From Dehalococcoidia bacterium (GTDB taxonomy: Bacteria; Chloroflexota; Dehalococcoidia; Plut-88900): a stretch of 11,543 nucleotides of DNA. The DNA lies in the NCBI GenBank assembly GCA_012270635.1, contig JAAXHX010000113.1, positions 1-11,543 on the forward strand, read 5' to 3'. The notes beneath the pieces were generated by a model. The model saw only the letters and a program-made list of their open reading frames with translations, was not told where the DNA came from and ran no database searches. Of the stretch, positions 6,169-11,543 are shown piece after piece. Numbering within the stretch: the stretch's first letter is position 1; the number at the start of each line of letters is the position of its first letter. The position numbers and the translations under genes are program-made.

Positions 6169-6422
6169 CTCGGCAGCCCGCGTTCGTCGTAGAGAAAGTC
6201 TCCGTGCTCAATGGCGGACGGGCCGTCGCGCAGAAGAGCAGCACAGCGTTGGCCTATCTCGTGCAACTCTTTGACCCGCTCCTCAATGCTGCGTTCACGC
6301 TTCTCGCGCTCCAGGCGCTCCTTGAGGGCCACGGTGATAGCCCCGGTCATCGTCTCGCCCGTCAGGCGAGCCAACTCGCCGGCCAGTCGGCAGGTCTCTT
6401 CGTTTTTGATGTTGAGGCTCAT
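6165..6422 (-). CDS. vapB: VapB-type antitoxin (PSK/Rv0623-like)
   Basis: This 85-residue protein begins 'MSLNIKNEETCRLAGELARLTGETMTGAITVALKERLERE', the ribbon-helix-helix pattern of Rv0623-like VapB antitoxins (PSK transcription factor family). The N-terminal strand and two helices should bind DNA as a dimer. The C-terminal part, 'GPSAIEHGDFLYDERGLPR', is the usual toxin-binding tail, with an acidic/aromatic stretch that blocks the PIN active site. It precedes vapC with a 4-bp overlap. The ATG at 6422 follows a GGAAGGG ribosome-binding site. That site lies inside a short palindrome (6427-6439), which is a candidate for autoregulatory binding by the VapBC complex. The assignment from sequence pattern and gene order is firm; the cognate RNA target is unknown. 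Confidence 0.9.
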   Translation of the reverse strand: MSLNIKNEETCRLAGELARLTGETMTGAITVALKERLEREKRERSIEERVKELHEIGQRCAALLRDGPSAIEHGDFLYDERGLPR

Positions 6423-6426
6423 GTCG

Positions 6427-6439
6427 ACCCTTCCAGGGT
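6427..6439. promoter_or_regulatory. Candidate VapBC operator overlapping the vapB ribosome-binding site
   Basis: ACCCT-TCC-AGGGT is a perfect 5-bp inverted repeat four bases upstream of the vapB start. On the minus strand it includes the GGAAGGG Shine-Dalgarno. VapBC complexes commonly repress their own promoters through short palindromes; direct masking of the ribosome-binding site by an RNA hairpin is also possible. Confidence 0.4.
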
Positions 6440-6446
6440 GGAGATT

Positions 6447-6474
6447 CTCATAAAAAGTCTACCATAGCGCTCAA
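6447..6474 (-). promoter_or_regulatory. Weak candidate promoter for vapBC
   Basis: The minus strand reads TTGAGC (6474-6469), 16 bases, then TATGAG (6452-6447). Each hexamer matches 4 of 6 consensus bases. The position, about 25 bases upstream of the vapB ATG, is reasonable. TAGACT at 6461-6456 is an alternative -10 box. Confidence 0.3.
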
Positions 6475-6513
6475 CGAACCGGCGCGAGTTTGATGCTCGC
6501 CAAGCGTATCCGA

Positions 6514-6543
6514 TTGACACCGACGCCCCGCTAAAGGTATGTT
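6514..6543 (+). promoter_or_regulatory. Sigma70-like promoter for the amidohydrolase operon
   Basis: A perfect TTGACA -35 box (6514-6519) is followed after 18 bases by TATGTT (6538-6543, 4 of 6). Transcription would start near 6550, about 33 bases before the ATG at 6583. This is the only place in the window with a full consensus -35 hexamer at proper spacing ahead of a gene. Confidence 0.6.
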
Positions 6544-6545
6544 TT

Positions 6546-6561
6546 GGGCCGTTTCCGGCCC
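6546..6561 (+). other. Hairpin at the predicted 5' end of the amidohydrolase transcript
   Basis: GGGCCG-TTTC-CGGCCC forms a perfect 6-bp all-GC stem with a 4-base loop. It begins three bases after the -10 box, so it would lie at the very 5' end of the mRNA. It could stabilise the transcript or be an operator. The leader that follows has no clear Shine-Dalgarno before the ATG at 6583. Confidence 0.4.
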
Positions 6562-6582
6562 GTGCCTTGGCCGGCCCCTAAC

Positions 6583-8226
6583 ATGCCTCAAGCGGACGTC
6601 ATATTCCACAACGGCAAGGTGATCACCGTCGACGCGCGGGACACCATCGCCGAGGCCGTTGCGGTCACGGGCAACAAGATATCGGCCGTCGGGGCCGACG
6701 CCCAGGTGATGAGGCTGAAGGGGGATGCAACGCGGGTCGTCGACCTGGCCGACAGGGCCCTCTTGCCTGGCTTCAACGATGCCCACACCCACCTAGAGCT
6801 CACGAGCCTGGGCCTCGGGCTCGCCGTGAGCTGTCACACCCCTCCCCACGAGAGCATCGAGGACATCCTGACAACCCTGCGGGAGCACGCCTCAGGGGTG
6901 CCCAAGGGCGAGTGGATCATAGCCCAGGGCAGCCTCTTCCAGGACATGCGCCTGCGAGAGAAGCGCTACCCCGACCACCGGGACCTGGACCGCGTAAGCG
7001 TCGACCACCCCATCCTCTTCAAGACCAGCTACCACATGGTTGTCGTGAACAGCAAGGTGCTGGAGATAGCCGGGATTACCGCGGACACCCCCGACCCCCA
7101 GGGCGGCATCATCGAAAGGGACGCCTCCGGCCAACCCACGGGCCGGATGAAGGACATGTACCATCGGCTCCCCGTCCCCATGCCCGACTACGAGGCGGTC
7201 AAGGACGCCATCAAGCGCACCGGCTGCGACCGATTTCTAGCCAACGGCGTCACCACCGTCCAGGAGAAGTCGGAGACGGTGGCGGGGCTGGGGGCCATGC
7301 GGGAGTTGATAGACACCGGCGAGATGCCCCTGAGGCTGAGCGTCTATATCCACGTGCCCGGCACCCTTCCCCTGGACAGGGTGCTCAACGGCGATGTCGG
7401 GGACTTCGAGTTTGACGATGAATGGTTCAGGCTCGGGGGAGTCAAGCTGTTCATCGACGGCGGGTTCTCCGCAAGGGCCGCCGCCCTCCAAGACCCCTAC
7501 GAAGGCCACCCCGATATCACCGGCAAGCTCGGATACGAGGACCGTGAGCTCAGAAGAATCGTGCGAAGGGTGCACCGGGCCGGGCTCCAGCTGCGCATGC
7601 ACACCAATGGAGACCGGGCCATCAACCAGCTTCTCGATGCCTTTGAAACGGTCTTCGGCATTCCGGCGGGCGTCGGGGACGACTCATCCTTCCGACACCG
7701 CGCCGAGCACATCGGCAACGTCCTCCTGCGGGACGACCTGACCATCTCCCGCCTTGCCAGCGCGAAGGTCCTGCCGGTCCCCAACCCCGCGTTCATCTAC
7801 AGCGTCGCCGAGTTTCTCCCCCCGTACCTCGGCCCCGAACGCACCCACCCATCTTTTCGCTTCAGGACCCTGCTAGACGCCGGGTTCCGGGTGCCGGGCA
7901 GCTCGGACTGCACGGGGACCGACCCCTGGCTGGTCAACCCCATGTTCGGCATCTGGTGCCTGGTCAACCGGCGCACCTACTCCGGCGGCCTGCTGGAGCC
8001 CGAGGAGAAGGTGTCGGTGGGCGAGGCCATACGCATCTACACGTACAATTCGGCCTACGCCGAGTTCCAGGAAGAGGTCAAGGGCTCCATCGAGGAGGGC
8101 AAACTGGCCGACCTCGTGGTATTGGAACGGGACCCGCTGACTACACGGGCAGAAGAGCTGAAGGACATACGCGTCGACCAGACGTGGGTCGACGGCAAGC
8201 GGGTTTTCAGTCGGGACGCTGCATAG
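6583..8226 (+). CDS. YtcJ-like metal-dependent amidohydrolase (amidohydrolase family 3)
   Basis: The 547-residue product shows the features of the amidohydrolase-3 (YtcJ/AepA-like) family in order. The N-terminal beta domain is 'ADVIFHNGKVITVDARD'. Metal ligands are H68 and H70 in 'LPGFNDAHTHLE'. 'GGVKLFIDGGFSA' contains K288. 'LQLRMHTNGDRAINQLLDAFE' contains H340, and 'RHRAEHI' contains H376. 'VPGSSDCTGTDPWLVNPMFGI' contains D442. The closing beta-domain segment is 'GSIEEGKLADLVVLERDPL'. Such enzymes hydrolyse C-N bonds of amides, ureas or cyclic imides in the cytoplasm; the substrate is not evident. Length is normal for the family. The ATG at 6583 is preferred over an in-frame TTG at 6544 because the conserved domain begins directly after it, although no Shine-Dalgarno is visible. 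The cupin gene starts 10 bases after the stop, indicating an operon. Confidence 0.9.
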   Translation: MPQADVIFHNGKVITVDARDTIAEAVAVTGNKISAVGADAQVMRLKGDATRVVDLADRALLPGFNDAHTHLELTSLGLGLAVSCHTPPHESIEDILTTLREHASGVPKGEWIIAQGSLFQDMRLREKRYPDHRDLDRVSVDHPILFKTSYHMVVVNSKVLEIAGITADTPDPQGGIIERDASGQPTGRMKDMYHRLPVPMPDYEAVKDAIKRTGCDRFLANGVTTVQEKSETVAGLGAMRELIDTGEMPLRLSVYIHVPGTLPLDRVLNGDVGDFEFDDEWFRLGGVKLFIDGGFSARAAALQDPYEGHPDITGKLGYEDRELRRIVRRVHRAGLQLRMHTNGDRAINQLLDAFETVFGIPAGVGDDSSFRHRAEHIGNVLLRDDLTISRLASAKVLPVPNPAFIYSVAEFLPPYLGPERTHPSFRFRTLLDAGFRVPGSSDCTGTDPWLVNPMFGIWCLVNRRTYSGGLLEPEEKVSVGEAIRIYTYNSAYAEFQEEVKGSIEEGKLADLVVLERDPLTTRAEELKDIRVDQTWVDGKRVFSRDAA

Positions 8227-8236
8227 GAGGCTTACC

Positions 8237-8659
8237 ATGGCAGGCAAAGAGGAACTGGGCCCCAATCACATCAAGGACTACGAACTCGGGCCCATGCCGA
8301 AGTACGGCAACTACCCCCAGGCGCTCCTGGACACCTTCAGGGTGAAATCGCTGCTAAGCCCCGGCTCCCACCTCAAGACCGACGACGCTCATGCCGGCCT
8401 GCTGGAGATCGCCCCGGGCACCGACTACCCGGCCCACGTCCACGCCTGGCCCGAGGCTTACTTCATCATCGAGGGGACGGCGGACTGCACCTGGGGCGAA
8501 GACTCCTTCACGGCCGAGTCCGGCACCATGATCTACGGCCCTCCCCACACCTCCCACGCCATGCGCATCACCAGCGAAGAACCCATGCTCGCCCTGGTCT
8601 TCAGCTGGGCCCCGGGAGGCGACCGAGGCGTCTTCACCGAAGACGGAAGGCTAATCTAA
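8237..8659 (+). CDS. Single-domain cupin protein
   Basis: This 140-residue protein has one conserved cupin barrel. Motif 1 is 'GTDYPAHVHAWPEAYFIIEG', with H67, H69 and E73 as metal ligands and the closing G80. Motif 2 is 'GTMIYGPPHTSHAMR', with H107, or less likely H104, as the fourth ligand. Small cupins of this kind act as dioxygenases, isomerases, decarboxylases or binding proteins; the sequence does not discriminate. A strong ribosome-binding site, AGGAGG, overlaps the amidohydrolase stop codon and lies six bases before the ATG, so the two genes are translationally linked. The luciferase-like gene follows 24 bases downstream. Co-localisation of hydrolase, cupin and flavin oxidoreductase suggests successive steps of one catabolic route. 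Confidence 0.88.
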   Translation: MAGKEELGPNHIKDYELGPMPKYGNYPQALLDTFRVKSLLSPGSHLKTDDAHAGLLEIAPGTDYPAHVHAWPEAYFIIEGTADCTWGEDSFTAESGTMIYGPPHTSHAMRITSEEPMLALVFSWAPGGDRGVFTEDGRLI

Positions 8660-8683
8660 CCAACGTGGAAAAGTAACCAACTT

Positions 8684-9703
8684 ATGAAATTCAGCTACTA
8701 CCTGCCCTGCTACTATGCCGACAAGTCCAAGCCCGCCGCCGAGCTCTACGCCGAGGCAGAATACCAGGCCCAGTACGCCGAGGAACTCGGCTACGACGCC
8801 ATCGTCATCCCCGAGCACTACTTCATGAACTATCTGGCCTGCCCGAACCTGCTGATGTTCGCGGTCAGGGTGTCGCAACTGGTGAAGCTGCGAATAATGT
8901 CGGCGGTCATTCCCATCCCCCTGTATCACCCGCTGCGTCTCGCCCAGGACATCGCCTTTGCGGACGTGCTGACGGGAGGGAGGCTGGAGATCGGCCTCGG
9001 GCGGGGGGCCTTCGTGCATGAGTTCGAGCGGCTGCAGATACCCCGGGACCAGAACCGGGCCATGTTCAACGAATGCCTGGACATCATGATCAAGGCATGG
9101 ACCTCGGAGGGGGACTTCTCCTACGAAGGGGCTTTCTGGCAGTTCCCGGAAACCACCATACTGCCCCGGCCCCTCCAGCAGCCCCACCCCCCGATATGGA
9201 TGTCCGGCCAGTCCGACCTGTCGGTGCAGTACGCAGTGGCCCACGGCTACAAGCTGATGAACACCCCCCTCAGGAGCGGGTTCGAGGCCCTGGAGGACAC
9301 CTACGAGGTCTACTCCGACGCGCTCGACGAGTGGGGCAGAACGGAGGAGGAATGTCCCCTCCTCATCCTTCGCAACGCCTTCGTCTCCGAGGACAGGAAT
9401 GTCCTGGAGCGGCAGGCCAAGAACCTCCACTACAATCACCAGCAGTTCGTGACCGTGTACACGGGCCCCAGCGTCGTGAGGGAGGGGATGATAGAGCCGC
9501 AGAATATCGCCTACGAGCCGTGGGAGGTGTTCGACAACGTTATCAGCGGCACGCCCGACGAGGCGATCCGGAAGGTGGAGCAGTACCGGGACCTGGGAAT
9601 CAAATACGTGTGCGCAAACATGAGCTTCGGCGGTAGCCACGAAGAGGTGCTGGAGTCCATGCGCCTCTTCGCCGAACACGTGATGCCCGAGTTCCCAGAC
9701 TAG
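8684..9703 (+). CDS. Luciferase-like (LLM class) flavin-dependent oxidoreductase
   Basis: The complete 339-residue protein has the bacterial-luciferase-like barrel. Conserved parts are 'YAEELGYDAIVIPEHYF' (31-47), 'YHPLRLAQDIAFADVLTGGRLEIGLGRG' (81-108, the family hallmark), 'ILPRPLQQPHPPIWMSG' and the late 'GTPDEAIRKVEQYRDLGIKYV'. The hallmark pattern and 'EH-aromatic-F' motif favour FMNH2-dependent monooxygenases of the alkanal monooxygenase group over F420 enzymes, but this is not certain. The ATG at 8684 begins the first barrel strand (MKFSYYLPCY), and only a weak purine run (GGAAAAG) precedes it. It is the last gene of the run starting at 6583. An 8-base direct repeat (TAACCAAC at 8657 and 8674) spans the gap from the cupin stop codon. 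It has no detectable close relationship to the partial family member at position 1. Confidence 0.92.
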   Translation: MKFSYYLPCYYADKSKPAAELYAEAEYQAQYAEELGYDAIVIPEHYFMNYLACPNLLMFAVRVSQLVKLRIMSAVIPIPLYHPLRLAQDIAFADVLTGGRLEIGLGRGAFVHEFERLQIPRDQNRAMFNECLDIMIKAWTSEGDFSYEGAFWQFPETTILPRPLQQPHPPIWMSGQSDLSVQYAVAHGYKLMNTPLRSGFEALEDTYEVYSDALDEWGRTEEECPLLILRNAFVSEDRNVLERQAKNLHYNHQQFVTVYTGPSVVREGMIEPQNIAYEPWEVFDNVISGTPDEAIRKVEQYRDLGIKYVCANMSFGGSHEEVLESMRLFAEHVMPEFPD

Positions 9704-9720
9704 GGAGGGGGCCGGTCGTG

Positions 9721-9726
9721 TATAAT
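9721..9726 (+). promoter_or_regulatory. Consensus -10 box upstream of the grdB-like gene
   Basis: TATAAT matches the sigma70 -10 consensus exactly and lies 59 bases upstream of the ATG at 9786, in a GC-rich gap after the oxidoreductase gene. No -35 box is recognisable at 16-18 bp. It implies the grd-like genes are transcribed separately from the amidohydrolase operon. Confidence 0.5.
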
Positions 9727-9785
9727 GCGGCCCAGGACCCAGGCCCCGAAACCGTGGCTGTGCGAGCGTGAAGAGGGAGCGGTCG

Positions 9786-11096
9786 ATGAAGAAATTTAAC
9801 GTTGTCCACTATCTGAACCAGTTCTTCGCGGGAATAGGCGGAGAAGAGAAGGCGGACGCCGGCCCCGGGGCCCGGGAGGGGGCCGTAGGCCCGGGCCTGG
9901 CCCTGGACCGGACCCTGGGAGAAAGCGGCCATGTGGTCGGCACCGTCTTCTGCGGCGACAACCACATCTCCGAAAACCCAGACAAAGCGACCCAGGAGGT
10001 CGTCGAGCTAATATCGCAGTTCAAGCCCGACATAGTGATTGCCGGGCCGGGGTTCGGGTCGGGGCGCTACGGGCTAGCCTGCGGCCAGGTGTGCCAGGCG
10101 GTCAAGGAGAGCCTCGGCGTCCCGGTGCTCACCGGCGTACACAAGGACAGCCCCGCCGCCGAGACCTACAAGGGGAAAGTCCTGATGGCATCGACCAAGG
10201 ACTCGGCGGCAGGCATGGCAGAGGCCATGGCCGTGATCGCCCGGCTGGCCTCGAAACTGGTCAACAAGGAGGAGCTGGGCCCGGCCATGGAGGAGGGCTA
10301 CCTTCCGACGGGACGCCGCGTTAACCGCTTTTCCGACAAGACCGCCGCCGAGCGGGCCGTCGACATGCTGATGCGCAAGCTGCGGGGCGAGGACCCGAGG
10401 ACCGAGTGGCCCCTCCCCAAGTACGAGCAAGTCGCTCCCGCCCAGGCGCTGGCCAACGCCTCCGACTCCACCATCGCCATCGTCACCGAGGGCGGCATCG
10501 TCCATCGCGGCAACCCCGAGAAGCTGGAGTCGGGCTGGGCCACCAAGTGGGTAAAGTTCGACACCGCGGAAGAGCCCGAGATGACCCCCGACAAGTTCCA
10601 GAGCATCCACGGCGGCTTCGACACCACAGCCGCCAGCGCCGAGCCGAACCGCATGGTCCCCCTGGACGCCGCCCGGGAGCTGGAGGGCCAGGGCGAGATA
10701 GGCAAGCTCCACGACTACGTCTACAGCACCACCGGCAACATGGGCCCCATAGCCAGCTTCAAGAAGTTCGGGCAGGAGATCGCCGCCGAGCTGGCGTCCG
10801 CGGGGGTCCAGGGAGTAATCCTGACCGCAACCTGAGGCACCGGCACGCGTAGCGGCGCTACGCTTCAGAAGGAGCTGGAGAGGGCCGGACTCCCGACGGC
10901 CCTGGTCACGACCCTGTTCAACCTCGCCGAGGGCGTCGGGGCCAGCCGGATCGTCAAGGGCAAGGCCATCCCCCATCCCGTCGGAGACCCCAGCCAGTCC
11001 TACGAGGGCGAGAAGGACTTGCGCAAGGAGATGCTCAAGAAGGCCCTGGAGGCCCTGGAGACGGAGGTCGCCTCCCCGACGGTGTTCTCAACCTGA
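9786..11096 (+). CDS. grdB: GrdB-like selenoprotein (glycine/sarcosine/betaine reductase component B), UGA-decoded selenocysteine at 350
   Basis: The N-terminus 'VVHYLNQFFAGIGGEEKAD' with 'REGAVGPGLAL' is diagnostic of GrdB/GrdF/GrdH, the substrate-specific selenoprotein B of glycine, sarcosine and betaine reductases. 'IVIAGPGFGSGRYGLACG' (84-100), 'SAAGMAEAM', 'AIVTEGGIVHRGNPEKLESG' and 'IHGGFDTTAASAEPNRMVPLD' also match. TGA at 10833-10835 interrupts the frame after 'GVILTAT'. In-frame translation then continues 'GTGTRSGATLQKELERAGLP' and 'SRIVKGKAIPHPVGDPSQS' to a TGA at 11094, all GrdB-like. Reading the first TGA as selenocysteine gives 436 residues, the normal family length, with Sec at 350, where I recall it in clostridial GrdB. 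Typical GrdB has UxxCxxC; here both cysteines are replaced (U-GTG-TRS). The ATG at 9786 follows GGGAG by six bases; the GTG at 9768 is unlikely. In the known complexes Sec cleaves the substrate C-N bond and passes a carboxymethyl group to GrdA. The true substrate is unknown. Confidence 0.88.
10833..10863 (+). promoter_or_regulatory. Candidate bacterial SECIS element (UGA plus hairpin)
   Basis: The UGA codon is followed by 11 bases and then GCGTAGC-GGC-GCTACGC (10847-10863), a perfect 7-bp stem with a 3-base loop that starts with GG. In E. coli fdhF the SelB-binding upper hairpin is also 17 bases long, starts 11 bases after UGA and has GG in its loop. The single bulged U of the E. coli element is absent here. 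SelB would bind this hairpin to insert selenocysteine. The same bases encode TRSGAT of the protein. Confidence 0.75.
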
Positions 11097-11109
11097 CCCC
11101 CGTATCCTT

Positions 11110-11543
11110 ATGACATCCTCATCCTCCCCGTCCCAAAGCAACGGTCAGGCCGGCCCTGTCATCAAGGGGGTCGCCTATTGTTTGGCCCACGTCCCGGACC
11201 TGGTGCCGCTCGGGTCAAAGCCCTCCCGGGACATACCCCTGGACCCTTCCGTCCTGGACATGATTCACCGCCACCAGCGCGGCTTCGACGATGCGGTGGC
11301 CTATCCCCCTCACCAGGTGTTCATCGGCAACCTCCGCCCCGACGACCTGAAGGACGTCCCCAAACCGTGGTTCGAAAACCCGGTCGGCGGCGCCTCCAGG
11401 ACCGGCCCCTACGGCGAGGTCATGCCCCAGGCCGAGTTCTACGGCTGGATGAAGGCGTCCGACCAGTTCGACCTGATGTGGCTGGAAGAGGAGTTCCTGG
11501 AAGAGGTCCGCGCCGCCATGTCCATTCATCCCCTGGTCACGAG
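11110..11543 (+). CDS. GrdC-like protein (reductase component C, beta-subunit type), N-terminal part
   Basis: The frame opens at ATG 11110 and runs off the window end with 144 residues visible. After a serine-rich start, 'VIKGVAYCLAHVPDLV', 'FDDAVAYPPHQVFIGNLRPDDL', 'WFENPVGGASRTGPYGEVMPQAEFYGWM' and 'FDLMWLEEEFLEEV' resemble, as I recall it, the N-terminus of GrdC, the larger subunit of glycine reductase component C, related to beta-ketoacyl synthase III. Component C releases acetyl phosphate from the acetyl-selenoprotein intermediate. In clostridial operons grdC directly follows grdB, as here, 13 bases after the grdB-like stop. There is no clear Shine-Dalgarno, so translational coupling is likely. 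The active-site part lies outside the window, so the call rests on N-terminal resemblance plus gene order. Another acyl-transfer partner of the grdB-like enzyme is possible. Confidence 0.7.
   Translation, partial: MTSSSSPSQSNGQAGPVIKGVAYCLAHVPDLVPLGSKPSRDIPLDPSVLDMIHRHQRGFDDAVAYPPHQVFIGNLRPDDLKDVPKPWFENPVGGASRTGPYGEVMPQAEFYGWMKASDQFDLMWLEEEFLEEVRAAMSIHPLVT

Noticed and set aside
9768..10835. A 355-residue gene ending at the TGA at 10833, starting from GTG at 9768
   Set aside because: GrdB homology continues in the same frame past the TGA, a SECIS-like hairpin follows it, and the ATG at 9786 has the better ribosome-binding site.

Overview
The window is GC-rich and gene-dense. It looks like a chromosome fragment of an environmental bacterium, probably Chloroflexota of the Dehalococcoidia/SAR202 type. 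That placement is inference. It rests on TTG and GTG starts in a high-GC background, several broad catabolic families close together (two luciferase-like flavin oxidoreductases, M24 and M19 peptidase-fold hydrolases, a YtcJ-type amidohydrolase, a cupin, an MFS carrier) and a glycine-reductase-type selenoprotein. No rRNA, tRNA, CRISPR array or transposase is visible.

Layout. Positions 1-561 hold the C-terminal end of a luciferase-like oxidoreductase. It converges on, and overlaps by 4 bp, a minus-strand M24 aminopeptidase/creatinase-family gene (558-1736). Divergent from that, 1878-2882 encodes an M19 dipeptidase-family protein whose first metal-ligand motifs are replaced. An MFS transporter (3048-4277) and a small YccU-type CoA-binding protein (4357-4755) follow.

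At the 3' end of the CoA-binding gene the composition changes. About 1 kb of much lower GC DNA carries a two-helix membrane protein (4799-5455) and a 45-residue protein (5480-5617). It is bounded by an approximately 80-bp imperfect direct repeat of the 3' end of the CoA-binding gene (4680-4760 and 5683-5762). This is the geometry left when DNA inserts at a gene's 3' end and restores it. A VapBC toxin-antitoxin pair lies next to the right repeat on the minus strand (5782-6422).

A good sigma70-like promoter (6514-6543) then drives an apparent operon of amidohydrolase, cupin and luciferase-like oxidoreductase (6583-9703), plausibly one catabolic route with an unknown substrate.

The right end is the most notable part. 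The reading frame from 9786 is interrupted at 10833 by TGA, yet GrdB homology continues in the same frame to a TGA at 11094. The internal TGA is at codon 350, the position of selenocysteine in GrdB of glycine reductase. A perfect 7-bp hairpin with a GGC loop begins 11 nt after it, as expected for a bacterial SECIS element. The next gene (11110 to window end) looks like the N-terminus of GrdC, so the canonical grdB-grdC order is kept. No grdE or grdA precedes it, and both cysteines that normally follow selenocysteine in GrdB are replaced. Together these suggest a divergent selenocysteine-dependent reductase whose substrate cannot be read from the sequence.
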